Shown piece after piece: positions 45,560 through 54,386 of a DNA stretch of 64,000 nucleotides. The position numbers were made by a program, and so were the translations under genes. The stretch is from AP-15 sp963703855 (GTDB taxonomy: Bacteria > Pseudomonadota > Alphaproteobacteria > ATCC43930 > CGMCC-115725). A model generated the notes under the pieces. It saw nothing but the letters and a program-made list of their open reading frames with translations, was not told the origin of the DNA and did no database searches. The number at the start of each line of letters is the position of its first letter. Position 1 is the first letter of the stretch. The stretch lies in NCBI GenBank assembly GCA_963703855.1, contig CAVPFW010000005.1, positions 157,186 to 221,185 of the forward strand, read 5' to 3'.

Positions 45560-46267
45560 CTAGAACGCCGGCACCACCGGGGCCGGGACGACGTGCTCCT
45601 CGACGCGGCGAACCCCGGGGATGTTCTCGGCGGCGACGCGCAGCGCGTCGCGCTCGGCCACCGGCTGGTCGTCGGAGAGCCAGACATGCACGACCTTGTC
45701 CCTGACCATGATGTCGGCCGCCCAGATGTTGGCCCAGCGCTGGCCTTTAAGCTCTCGCAGCAGCTGTTCGCGGATGGTCCGGTCGTCGCCGTCGGCGACG
45801 ATCGCCGGGGCGCTGCTGGTTGTCGCCAACGCGCGCACCAAATTCGCCCGGCTGACGATGCCGACGAGCTTGCCGTCGCGGACCACCGGCACGCGCTTGA
45901 TCCGCTTGGTCTCGAGCAGCATCGCGATATCGGCGAGATCCGTCGTGTCGGCGACCGAAATCACGTCGCGGGTCATGATGTCCCGCACCTTGCGGCCATG
46001 CGACTTGACGTAGTCGCGGGCCAGCTCCTCCTCGGTCCCGACCGAGTCGAGCCACCACGAGCGCCGCCGGCGCACCCGCCGTTCGGTGCCGGTTTCGGCC
46101 CGGTGCATCAGGTCGCCCTCGCTGACGATGCCGATCAGCCGGTCGCCGCCCTCGCAGACCGGGACCCCGCTGATCCCGCGCTCGGATAAGAGCTTCGCCA
46201 GATCCTGCACCGTCGTCTCGGGATCGACGGTGATCACCTCGGTCGTCATTACGTCCATGGCGCGCAT
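45560..46267 (-). CDS. CBS-pair plus BON domain protein
   Basis: 235-residue protein. CBS 1 (MDVMTTEVITVDPETTVQDL ... GGDRLIGIVSEGDL), CBS 2 (VRDIMTRDVISVADTTDLAD ... VVRDGKLVGIVSRANLVRAL), then a C-terminal BON-like domain (VVHVWLSDDQPVAERDALRV). CBS domains bind adenosine nucleotides; BON domains bind membranes. Probably a sensor or regulator. Stands alone, divergent from the sigma factor. Confidence 0.9.
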   Translation of the reverse strand: MRAMDVMTTEVITVDPETTVQDLAKLLSERGISGVPVCEGGDRLIGIVSEGDLMHRAETGTERRVRRRRSWWLDSVGTEEELARDYVKSHGRKVRDIMTRDVISVADTTDLADIAMLLETKRIKRVPVVRDGKLVGIVSRANLVRALATTSSAPAIVADGDDRTIREQLLRELKGQRWANIWAADIMVRDKVVHVWLSDDQPVAERDALRVAAENIPGVRRVEEHVVPAPVVPAF

Positions 46268-46456
46268 CGAAAGCCTCCAGCCGTTTTTTCTGATCGAACA
46301 TAAAACTCTAGCATCGTCCGACAGCGCGGATCAATCCAACGGCGCGCCACGCAGCGGGTCGGTTTGATCGAACTGAGCCGCTGCCGCAAGCCTCCCCGGC
46401 TGCCGTTTGCCGGCGGCCACGCCAATTGTGTCAAGCCTCCTTCACAGATGCATCCC

Positions 46457-46466
46457 GTTACGTAAC
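46457..46466. promoter_or_regulatory. Perfect 10-bp palindrome GTTACGTAAC
   Basis: GTTACGTAAC lies in the 322-bp divergent gap between the CBS-BON gene and the sigma factor, in a locally AT-rich stretch followed by ACAAAACAACTTTTTACC. It may be an operator for a dimeric regulator. I did not find an EcfG-type GGAAC/CGTT promoter with correct spacing in the gap. Confidence 0.35.
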
Positions 46467-46589
46467 AAAACAACTTTTTACCAAAAGGCCGATCACGGTA
46501 CATCAATGGGTTACAAGGGCACCCTATACATCCGACATCCAACGCTCCCGGGCCGAGCTCGGGGTCGGAACACCGCAAGGGTGACGTTG

Positions 46590-47135
46590 ATGGGCAATTT
46601 CGCACAGCTCCTCGAAACCGAAATTCCCCGCTTGCGGCGCTATGCGCGGGCCTTGACCCGAGATGGGTCGCGGGCTGACGATCTGGTGCAGAGCTGCCTC
46701 GTGCGCGCCGTCGCCAAAGAGCATCTGTGGCAGCCGGGAAGCGACCTGCGGGCGTGGCTGTTCACGATTCTTCACAACCAGCACGTCAACGACGTCCGCC
46801 GCTCGGTGCGCGAGGGGGTGACCGTCGCGGTCGAGGACGTGGCCCCGATCCTGACCGTCGCCTCCAACGCCGCGGCGTCCTTGCAGCTGCGCGATCTGGA
46901 GCGGGCGATGGCCCGCCTGCCCGAGGAGCAGCGCCAGGTGATCCTGCTGGTCGGCCTCGAAGGCATGCGCTACGAGGAGGTCGCCAAGATCCTCGGCATC
47001 CCGATCGGCACGGTCCGTTCCCGCCTGTCGCGCGGCCGCGAGATGCTGCGCGAGCTGATGGACATGAAAGACGACGCGGCTGCCGCCTCGCACAAGCGGC
47101 CGGCCGCCGCCGCGGACCGCCGCGCGGCGGCATGA
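46590..47135 (+). CDS. ECF-type RNA polymerase sigma factor
   Basis: 181-residue sigma-70 family protein. Region 2: LRRYARALTRDGSRADDLVQ and LRAWLFTILHNQHVNDVRRS; region 4: LPEEQRQVILLVGLEGMRYE then VAKILGIPIGTVRSRLSRGR (helix-turn-helix). Layout is like the EcfG/extracytoplasmic stress group. No anti-sigma or PhyR gene is adjacent. Start ATG 46590; GTG 46581 is an alternative with AAGG just upstream. Confidence 0.88.
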   Translation: MGNFAQLLETEIPRLRRYARALTRDGSRADDLVQSCLVRAVAKEHLWQPGSDLRAWLFTILHNQHVNDVRRSVREGVTVAVEDVAPILTVASNAAASLQLRDLERAMARLPEEQRQVILLVGLEGMRYEEVAKILGIPIGTVRSRLSRGREMLRELMDMKDDAAAASHKRPAAAADRRAAA

Positions 47136-47227
47136 GGCCCGGTTCGGCCGGGCGGGCTCGCGGCCGCGGTGCGCCGTCGCGGTTGCGCGCCCCGCGCGAA
47201 CCCTTTAAAACGCGCCGTCCGCGCGTG

Positions 47228-47304
<77 letters not shown>

Positions 47305-47367
47305 TGCCGGACCCGGTGGTTGCGGGTCGTCCGAGCTCGTTCGACCGGCGGGGGAGCAAGTTCGGCG

Positions 47368-47667
47368 ATGGCCCAGGCGCGCATCTTCAGGCCGACCAAG
47401 ACGGCGATGCAGTCGGGGCGCCGGCAGACCCGCAAATGGGTGCTCGAATACGAGCCCGCGACCGGCCGCCGGCCCGAGCCGCTGATGGGTTGGACCAGCG
47501 CCGCGGACACCTTGAACCAGGTGCGGCTGCATTTCGCGACGCTCGCGGAGGCATCCGCCTTCGCCGACAAGCAGGGGCTCGCCTATACCGTGATCGAGCC
47601 GCACGCGGTCAGCGAAAAGCCCAAGAGCTATGCCGACAATTTCCGCTATGATCGGGTGCGCAGCTGA
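47368..47667 (+). CDS. NADH dehydrogenase NDUFS4-like subunit (ETC complex I subunit)
   Basis: 99-residue PF04800 protein, orthologous to the mitochondrial 18-kDa AQDQ subunit found in alphaproteobacterial complex I. ARIFRPTKTAMQSGRRQTRK then WVLEYEPATGR and GWTSAADTLNQVRLHF are diagnostic. Start ATG 47368 gives the usual length. It sits between two tRNA genes, a recurring alphaproteobacterial arrangement. Confidence 0.92.
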   Translation: MAQARIFRPTKTAMQSGRRQTRKWVLEYEPATGRRPEPLMGWTSAADTLNQVRLHFATLAEASAFADKQGLAYTVIEPHAVSEKPKSYADNFRYDRVRS

Positions 47668-47695
47668 TCCCGCATGGCCTGCGCTTCGCCGCTCC

Positions 47696-47772
47696 GACCC
47701 CGTAGCTCAGCTGGATAGAGCACTCGCCTTCTAAGCGAGTGGCCGCAGGTTCGAGTCCTGCCGGGGTCGCCA
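47696..47772 (+). tRNA. tRNA-Arg(TCT)
   Basis: 77-nt cloverleaf: acceptor GACCCCG/CGGGGTC, anticodon stem CTCGC/GCGAG with loop CTTCTAA giving anticodon TCT, T-arm GCAGGTTCGAGTCCTGC, encoded CCA end at 47770-47772. Reads AGA. Confidence 0.97.
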
Positions 47773-48192
47773 TGTTTGTCAAACAGTTAACATGCCAGCC
47801 GGTGCAAAAATCTACCACGGGGCCGGTCTTGGGTAGCGTTTTGGGTAGCACGCGGGCTTGAGAGAGTACGAGTTCGTGCCCCGCGGCTTGAGAGAAATCG
47901 TGGCGCTCGCCATATTCGATCGGCCGCCGAGGCAGGACGGCATGAGCAGACACGTCGAATCGGTGGTCCTCACGAAAAACCAAGGCGGGCATCTCGGATT
48001 AAGCGGCCGACACCTCGTGCTTGCACCGAAGCCCGCTGTCAGCTCTCGGGCACCTAGATGAAAGCAGGCGTCTCCTTCGTCCTCGTTTTCCGACCGCGCT
48101 CGCTGTTAAGCCTGCGCCCAAATGAGGTATCACTAAGCGACCTCACCCCGAACCTGAATTAGAATGGAGGCCGACGGAGCAGGAGGCACGCC
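47773..48192. other. Region downstream of tRNA-Arg with no gene
   Basis: 420 bases with a local direct repeat (CTTGGGTAGCGTTTTGGGTAGCACG). A tRNA 3' end is a common integration site, but no integrase or obvious attachment duplication is seen. Likely contains the promoter of the following SDR gene. Confidence 0.5.
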
Positions 48193-49032
48193 ATGAGCGG
48201 AATTTCACGAGTGGCGATCGTGACCGGTGCGGCAGGCGGCATCGGCAGGGCTATGGTGCAGGGCTTGCTGGCGGCGGGTATCCGGGTCGCCGGGGTCGAT
48301 CGCGACCGTGATCCGCTGGAGACGCTGGCGGCGAGCGCGCGTGAGCAGGGAAAGACCGCCGCGCTGCTCACCATCCAGACCGATCTGACCGCCGACACAG
48401 CCGTCGACGAGATCATCGAGGCGACGCGCGCCCGGTTTGGCCGGGTCGATATCCTGGTCAACAATGCCGGGATCGGCCCCGGCGCGATCCGGCCCGACAG
48501 CTGGCAGCGCCCGCTCAAATTCTGGGAGATCACCTCCGATCAGTGGCGCCGCTTCGTCGCCGTCCACACCACGGCGCCGTTGGCGCTCGCGAACGCCGTC
48601 GTGCCCGAGATGATGCGCCAGGGCTGGGGCCGGATCGTCAACGTCACGACCAGCCTCGGAACGATGTTGAACGCCGGCTCCCCGACCTACGGCCCGTCCA
48701 AGGCGGCGCTCGAGGCGCTCAGCGCGATCATGGCGAAGGACCTCGACGGCACCGGAGTGACCGTCAACGTTCTGGTTCCGGGCGGGATCACCAACACCCC
48801 GATGATCTCCGACCAAGCGGGCTTCGATCGCGCCGGGATGATCCAGCCGGAAGTCATGGCCCCACCCCTTGCCTGGCTCGTTTCCGATGCTGCCGGGAAA
48901 GTCACGGGTCGGCGGTTTCTCGCCGTCCACTGGGACCCGGCGCTACCGCCCGAACAAGCCGCCGAGAAGGCCGGCGCCCCGATCGCCTGGACCAGCATCG
49001 CGACGATGCCGATCCAGCCGGCCCGCTCTTAG
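48193..49032 (+). CDS. SDR family oxidoreductase
   Basis: 279-residue short-chain dehydrogenase. NAD(P)-binding TGAAGGIG at 11-18, NNAG at 90-93, and the catalytic Tyr/Lys in YGPSK (166-170). RVDILVNNAGIGPGA and NVTTSLGTMLNAGSPTYG are typical. Uses NAD(P)H to interconvert an alcohol and ketone. Start ATG 48193 with GGAGGCACGCC upstream. Stands alone; substrate unknown. Confidence 0.88.
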   Translation: MSGISRVAIVTGAAGGIGRAMVQGLLAAGIRVAGVDRDRDPLETLAASAREQGKTAALLTIQTDLTADTAVDEIIEATRARFGRVDILVNNAGIGPGAIRPDSWQRPLKFWEITSDQWRRFVAVHTTAPLALANAVVPEMMRQGWGRIVNVTTSLGTMLNAGSPTYGPSKAALEALSAIMAKDLDGTGVTVNVLVPGGITNTPMISDQAGFDRAGMIQPEVMAPPLAWLVSDAAGKVTGRRFLAVHWDPALPPEQAAEKAGAPIAWTSIATMPIQPARS

Positions 49033-49245
49033 CGGGGTTGGATATCTGGCGCGCCGCCTACCTGATGCTCAGATGGTACGCCGACACGGCCCAGGGGGAA
49101 AGCATCAGGCGGATTGACGAGCCGCAGCGGCCGGTGACCTCGAGGCTGTCTCGCGGTCTGGCTTCGGATTATCGGTGCGGCCGAGCAGCTCGAGCGCGCA
49201 ACTCCTCCCGGGGCCAACCCACAAGCCCGGCAACCCGTGGTCAGA

Positions 49246-49971
49246 TCACGGTGCCTGCAGCGCACCGTCGTCGACAACGATCGTTTCGCCGGTGCTGAAG
49301 CCGGTCTTCATCATATACAGGTAGGCCTCGGCGATATCCTCGGGCTTGCCGATCCGCCCGACCGGCAAGCGGGCGCCGATGCGCTCGAATGTCGCCAATC
49401 TCTCGGCTTCCGGCAATCGGTGCCAGAGCTCGGTGTCGACCGCGCCTGCGCACACCCCGTTGACCCTGACCGGCCGCAGTTCGGCGGCGAAGCTCTTCAC
49501 CATGCCCTCAATGCCGCCGAGCACGCCGGCATAGATCCCCCGTCCCGGCGATGCGCGCTGCCCGGAAAGGCCGGAGACCAGCGTGATGGAACCCGCCTTG
49601 CCGATATGCGGATAAGCCGCGCGGACCGCGTTGAACTGACCCCAGAACCGCACCTCGAAGGCCGAGCGTGCCTCTACGTCGGTCAGCTCCATGATCTGTT
49701 TGTTCAGCAGCGGATCGCCGACCGTCACCGCCAAGTGATCGAAAGGACCGAGGCTGGCAAAGAACCGCTCGAGCATCGGCTTGTTGGTGACATCAATGCA
49801 TTCGCCGCTTGCAGCATTGCGGAGCCGAAGGAGCGCGCCGCGCAATTTCTCGGCCGAGCGCGAGGCGATCGTGACCCTCGCACCCTCCGCTAGACATGCC
49901 TTGGCGGTGGCAAAGCCAAAGCCCGAAGTGCCGCCCAGGACCACAACATGCTGACCAGCGATTGAGGCCAT
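49246..49971 (-). CDS. Atypical SDR family protein
   Basis: 241 residues with SDR dinucleotide motif GGTSGFG at 13-19 and the conserved end VNGVCAGAVDTELWHRLPEA. The catalytic Tyr is followed by AGVLGG, so the usual YxxxK lysine is missing; this occurs in a subfamily of small SDRs. It may use another residue or serve as a binding protein. Confidence 0.82.
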   Translation of the reverse strand: MASIAGQHVVVLGGTSGFGFATAKACLAEGARVTIASRSAEKLRGALLRLRNAASGECIDVTNKPMLERFFASLGPFDHLAVTVGDPLLNKQIMELTDVEARSAFEVRFWGQFNAVRAAYPHIGKAGSITLVSGLSGQRASPGRGIYAGVLGGIEGMVKSFAAELRPVRVNGVCAGAVDTELWHRLPEAERLATFERIGARLPVGRIGKPEDIAEAYLYMMKTGFSTGETIVVDDGALQAP

Positions 49972-50249
49972 TCATTCGCCTTGTCTGGTTGTCGAAGCAC
50001 AGAATTAGCCCTCGGACCCTCTTCGGACCGTGACAGATCATCCACCTAAGGCGACCTGCACCATGCTCAGGCTCAGAACGGTGGGTGTCAACGACAGTCT
50101 GGTTCTCTGTAAGATAGAAAGCGCGCCCACCGTGCTGAGGCGGCTCTGCCTCATGCATGCTGCAGCTGCCGCCCCGGTCGCAGTGCTAAGCCGTACAATA
50201 AGTTACGAAGGGGCGCCACGTGACGCGGAACTCATCGCGAATTAAGTGC

Positions 50250-50425
50250 TGGCGCTTTTGCTCGCCGCCATCTACTACGCGGACCGGGCGGTGCTCTCGG
50301 TAGGGCACCGAGATCGTGCCCGAGTTCCGCGTTTGGACGATGACGCTCGGCTATCGCCGTCCTGCTTTTCGTGGAACTATGCCGCTGCTTCACCGGCTAT
50401 AGCCATTCTACGTGGGCGGATAGCA
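50250..50425 (+). pseudogene. Remnant of an MFS transporter N-terminus
   Basis: Reads LALLLAAIYYADRAVLSVG, then in a shifted frame TEIVPEFRVWTMTLGY, matching the first span and loop of an ACS-family MFS transporter (NYADRAVLSVAAPEIV type). The rest is missing; the next gene begins at 50472. A degraded fragment. Confidence 0.6.
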
Positions 50426-50471
50426 CCGCGGCGGCGTGCAACCATCATCCGGTTCTGACTGCCTCCTCGCC

Positions 50472-51722
50472 ATGCGGATAGCAAATGCCAGCCCAATGGT
50501 TACCCGGCGCGGACCACCGCTCGTCTTGCTCGCCCTTGTCACCGCAATCGCGCCCGCGGCGCTGCACATGCTGGTGCCGGCGTTGCCGATGCTCGCCGTG
50601 GTATTCGATGCAGCGCCGGGCGCCGTCCAGCTGGTGCTGACATTGTTCCTCGCCGGGATCGCGGTCGGACAGCTGGTCTATGGCCCGGTCTCCGATCGCT
50701 TCGGCCGACGCCCAGCGCTGCTCGCCGGGCTTACGCTGTTTCTCGGCGGCACGGTGCTCTGCGGGTTAGCTTGGTCGCTGCCGGTGCTGATCGTCGGTCG
50801 CACGCTCGCGGCGATGGGCGGCTGCGCCGGAATGGTGCTCGGCCGGGCGATCGTGCGCGACGTCTATGACCGCGAGCGCTCGGCGCGCGCATTGGCGACG
50901 ATCATGATGGTGATGAGCTTGGCGCCCTCGCTGTCACCCGCTATCGGCGCCTATCTCGCCCAGTGGGTCGGGTGGCGCGCCGATTTCGTGCTGCTCGGCG
51001 CGGTTGGGGCGACTGTGCTGATCCTGACGGCGGTCAAGCTCGAAGAGACCCATGCGCCCACATCCGTCGACCTTGTCAGCATGATCGGGTCCTTAGTCCT
51101 GCTGCTGCGATCTCCGGCGTTTCTAAGTTTCGTGGTCGCCACGGCATTCACCAGCACCTCGTGGTTCACCTTTCTCGCAGCGGCGCCCTATTTGCTCGCC
51201 GAGCGGCTGCACGAACCACCGAGCACCTATGGGCTGATGATCCTCTTGCCGATGGCCGGATACATCCTCGGCAATGCCAGTGTCGTGCGGCTGTCGGTGC
51301 TCCTCGGAAGTACGCGCCTATTTGTCGTCGGGCTCGCGCTGTCGCTCGCCTCGGGGGTCATGCTCGCGATCTGGTGTCTTGCCGATTTGACGCCGTGGGC
51401 GTTGTTTGTGCCGATGGCGATCAGCTCGATCGGCAATGGCATGAGCCAGCCTTCTGGGGTCGCCGCCGGGCTCAGCGTCTATCCGCGGATCGCCGGCGCC
51501 GCCTCCGGGCTGATGGGCTTTGCGCAGATGATGATCGCCGCACTCGGAACGTTACTGCTCGGGCTGCTGCCGCGCGGCAGCGTGCTGGCGATGGTGGCGG
51601 TCGTCGGCGTCTCCTTGGCGCTCGCCTTGGTCTGCGGGCTGCTCACCCTGCGCGCACCGACGCCAGCGCTGCGTCCGGCCCCCGCTGCTCGGCTGCACCG
51701 CCAGGTAGCAAAAGGATCCTAA
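50472..51722 (+). CDS. Bcr/CflA-type MFS drug exporter
   Basis: 416-residue transporter with about 12 spans. VQLVLTLFLAGIAVGQLVYG then PVSDRFGRRPALLAGLTLFL is the Bcr/CflA loop; RTLAAMGGCAGMVLGRAIVRDVY is the motif C/D region. Probably exports a drug or metabolite. Start ATG 50472 is uncertain; 50496 is also possible. The C-terminus is rich in Ala and Pro. Confidence 0.85.
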   Translation: MRIANASPMVTRRGPPLVLLALVTAIAPAALHMLVPALPMLAVVFDAAPGAVQLVLTLFLAGIAVGQLVYGPVSDRFGRRPALLAGLTLFLGGTVLCGLAWSLPVLIVGRTLAAMGGCAGMVLGRAIVRDVYDRERSARALATIMMVMSLAPSLSPAIGAYLAQWVGWRADFVLLGAVGATVLILTAVKLEETHAPTSVDLVSMIGSLVLLLRSPAFLSFVVATAFTSTSWFTFLAAAPYLLAERLHEPPSTYGLMILLPMAGYILGNASVVRLSVLLGSTRLFVVGLALSLASGVMLAIWCLADLTPWALFVPMAISSIGNGMSQPSGVAAGLSVYPRIAGAASGLMGFAQMMIAALGTLLLGLLPRGSVLAMVAVVGVSLALALVCGLLTLRAPTPALRPAPAARLHRQVAKGS

Positions 51723-51940
51723 TCGGAGCAACAGACGCTGCCTCGCGTTTAGTGTAGGCCGAGCACCACGCCTGAGCATAAAACATAATGGAGAAATAGA
51801 TGCCCAGTCGGGCTCAAGTGTCGCGTCGAGAGCGAGCACACTGAAACACTCTTGTAAGACCATCAAAAATTTAGCGCCTATGACCCACCGCGCAATTCAC
51901 ACATATTTGTCACACAGAAGCGGTTTGGTCTGTGCGCCGT

Positions 51941-53344
51941 TCAGACAGCCAACCCAGCGGGGTGTCGTTTCGTCCAACCGGTGGCGTCCTCGTAGAACCG
52001 GGCGACGCGGTAGAGCATCGGCTCCGTGAATGGACGGCCGACGAGCTGCAGCGACAGCGGCAGGCCGGCTGTGGAGAACCCCGCCGGGATGACCAGCCCC
52101 GGCTGGCCGGTGACGTTGAAAGGCATCCGCGCCTGGCGCCAGTAATTGGCAGCGAGCGCTGCCTCGTCGTCGATGCGGCAGGCGGGGTCCAGGCTCGATG
52201 CGGTGACCGCGATGTCGATGCCGGCAAAGGCCGCTGCCACGGTATCACGGAGCTGGAGCCGCCAGCGCACCGCCTGGAGATAGTCGACGGCCCGCAGCGT
52301 CGCCCCGGCGAGCAGCCGCTCGCGCGCCCGGGCCCCGTAATCCTGCGGCCTTTCTTTCAGCCATGGCTCATGCACGGCATAGGCCTCGGCGGCGAGAATG
52401 ATCTGACCGCAGGCGCTGAAATCCTGCAACGGCGGCAGGGCGATCTCGCTGATCTCCGCACCCGCCTCGGCGCATAGCCTGACCGCGGCATCGATTGCCT
52501 CGACCTGCTCGGGATCGCCGGCGACATCGGTCGTGTAGAAATGCCGGACGACGCCGATCCGCAGCCCTTTGACGCCGTGACCGAGCATTGACGTGTAGTC
52601 GGGGACCGGCTCGTCGGCGCTTCCGGGGTCGCCCGGATCATGCCCGGCGATCACTTGGAGCATCAGGGCGTTGTCGCGCACCGTGCGGGTCATCGGGCCG
52701 ACATGGTCGAGCGAGTACGCGAGCGGCGCGACCCCGCGACGGCTGACCCGGCCATAGGTCGCCTTCATCCCGGTAATGCCGCACATCGAGGCGGGGTTGC
52801 GGATCGAGCCGCCGGTATCGGTGCCGAGCGCGGCCGGGAAAAACCCGGCGGCGAGGCCGGCGCCGCTGCCGCTTGAAGACCCGCCGCAGAAATGGTCGCG
52901 GTTCCACGGGTTGCGCGCCGGCGGCCAGGGCAGGTCGAAAGATGGCCCGCCGATCGCGAACTCATGCGTCGAGAGCTTCCCGAGCAAGACCCCGCCGGCG
53001 GCTTCGAGCCGTTCGGTGACGACGGCATGCCGACGGGCGGCGTTGCCGGTCATGACCTTCGAATGCGCCGTGGTCGCGATGCCCTCGACATCGATGATGT
53101 CCTTCAGCGCATAAGGCATCCCGTGAAACGCTCCGCGCCAGTTTCCGGCGGTGATCTCGGCCTCGGCCGCGCGCGCCGCGGTCAGGGCCCGCTCGGGCGT
53201 CACCGCGATGAAGGCGTTGAACTTGCCGTCGTGCCGCTCGATCTGACCCAGCAGCGCCTTCGTGTATTCGACCGGCGACAATTTCTTGGCGCGGATCAGC
53301 TCGGCGGCCTCGGCGATCCCGAGGAAGGCGAGGTCGCCGCTCAT
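51941..53344 (-). CDS. Amidase signature enzyme
   Basis: 467-residue amidase. Ser-cisSer-Lys triad: Lys 81 in ALKDIIDV, cis-Ser in GGSSSGSG (156-158), nucleophile Ser 180 in GTDTGGSIRNPAS. Hydrolyses an amide to acid and ammonia. The gene's start overlaps the stop of the preceding 60-residue gene (ATGA, 53341-53344). Confidence 0.92.
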   Translation of the reverse strand: MSGDLAFLGIAEAAELIRAKKLSPVEYTKALLGQIERHDGKFNAFIAVTPERALTAARAAEAEITAGNWRGAFHGMPYALKDIIDVEGIATTAHSKVMTGNAARRHAVVTERLEAAGGVLLGKLSTHEFAIGGPSFDLPWPPARNPWNRDHFCGGSSSGSGAGLAAGFFPAALGTDTGGSIRNPASMCGITGMKATYGRVSRRGVAPLAYSLDHVGPMTRTVRDNALMLQVIAGHDPGDPGSADEPVPDYTSMLGHGVKGLRIGVVRHFYTTDVAGDPEQVEAIDAAVRLCAEAGAEISEIALPPLQDFSACGQIILAAEAYAVHEPWLKERPQDYGARARERLLAGATLRAVDYLQAVRWRLQLRDTVAAAFAGIDIAVTASSLDPACRIDDEAALAANYWRQARMPFNVTGQPGLVIPAGFSTAGLPLSLQLVGRPFTEPMLYRVARFYEDATGWTKRHPAGLAV

Positions 53345-53523
53345 GGCGTCTCACCCTTCGCGCGATAGACATGAGCCGGTTCCTGCTCCACCGGCATATT
53401 ACGCGGCAGCCGCTTCAGGTGCTGCTCCATGCCGCTCGTGGCGCGGTCGAATTGAGCCAGGTGCTCGTCGGTCAAACGATCTAGCCCGAGCGCCCGGGCC
53501 TTGTCGCGGATCTGATCGCTCAT
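53341..53523 (-). CDS. Small conserved protein before the amidase
   Basis: 60-residue hydrophilic protein starting MSDQIRDKARALGLDRLTDE, including LAQFDRATSGMEQHLKRLPR and EPAHVYR. No domain recognised, but similar small genes precede amidases in other proteobacteria. Stop overlaps the amidase start, so it is coupled to it. Possibly a chaperone or regulator. Confidence 0.7.
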   Translation of the reverse strand: MSDQIRDKARALGLDRLTDEHLAQFDRATSGMEQHLKRLPRNMPVEQEPAHVYRAKGETP

Positions 53524-53576
53524 CGTTTGCTTCCCTCACCCGATGGAACAGCTTTCGTACCCTCGCCTGAGCTGGA

Positions 53577-53775
53577 TCGATGGCTGTCAGCGTGCACAAA
53601 GCGCGCATCGCCACCGCCTTGACGCACCTGTGCGGCGCTCGCCTCGCCTTCGGTCGGGTGGAGATCGACCATCACCACCGTAGCGCCGAGCCGGGCAAAA
53701 CCAAGCCCAGTGGGGCGACCCATGCCGATACCGCCGCCGGTGATCAGCGCGCGACCTTGCCGGTGAATTCCATCC
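53577..53775 (-). pseudogene. Truncated SDR fragment
   Basis: Reads ALITGGGIGMGRPTGLGFAR then LGATVVMVDLHPTEGEASAA and GGGDARFVHADS, the first 70 residues of an SDR. MEFTGKVA in another frame precedes it by a two-base shift, and the rest of the gene is absent. It sits upstream of the amidase operon. Confidence 0.7.
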
Positions 53776-53886
53776 GGCATTTCCCTGATAGGGCACCTGA
53801 GTGACCTTACGAATTGTACGCTGTGCCGTTGTCCGTGCTGGCGCAACGGGATTCCGAGGCAGTTGGGGCAAGCGGCGTCTCGATGG

Positions 53887-54306
53887 TCAGCACTGCATCA
53901 ACTCGATGCTGACGCCGTCGGGTGCCGCGACATAGCACAGCAAACTCCCGCCGACGCCTTTCTTCAACTCGACCGGGAAGGCGACACCCTTTGCCCGCAG
54001 CTCGTCGCAAAACGCTCTGAGGTCACCCTGGTACATGAAGCCAAAATGGTCGATCCCCCGCGCGTCATGGCTGGAAAAGTCCGCGAATTGCCGGATCGGC
54101 CTGGCGGCGACCGGGGCCTCGCCTGGTCGTTGGCCGCGAATGAGGATCGTCATGCCGCCGAGATCGACGAAAATCTGCGGGGCGCCGCGGGCGGCCGTAT
54201 TGGCGGCGATCGTGGCCCCGAACATCTCGACGTACCACCTGGCCGAGGCTTCCGGATCTTGGCTGATGATGTGAACATGGTCGAACTTGAAGGCGGGATT
54301 GCTCAT
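53887..54306 (-). CDS. VOC (glyoxalase-like) family protein
   Basis: 139-residue vicinal-oxygen-chelate protein. FDHVHIISQDPEASARWYVE is the N-terminal betaalphabeta unit and VAAPDGVSIELMQC the conserved end with metal ligands. Probably a metal-dependent lyase or dioxygenase. Divergent from the dehydrogenase gene. Start ATG 54306 has GGGAGGAACG upstream. Confidence 0.88.
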   Translation of the reverse strand: MSNPAFKFDHVHIISQDPEASARWYVEMFGATIAANTAARGAPQIFVDLGGMTILIRGQRPGEAPVAARPIRQFADFSSHDARGIDHFGFMYQGDLRAFCDELRAKGVAFPVELKKGVGGSLLCYVAAPDGVSIELMQC

Positions 54307-54386
54307 CGTTCCTCCCTCGTCTACAGGATCGGCCGGGGCGATCGGCTCTCTGGCCGTAGCGTCGGATTTGTCGAGTGATATGCTCC

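Noticed and set aside
46560..46590. EcfG-type GGAAC/CGTT promoter
   Set aside because: GGAAC and CGTT are only about 13 bases apart, not the usual 16-18.
47609..47992. Minus-strand frame over tRNA-Arg containing LPKTLPKT
   Set aside because: Reads through the tRNA gene antisense; no integrase motifs, so no prophage or island is claimed.
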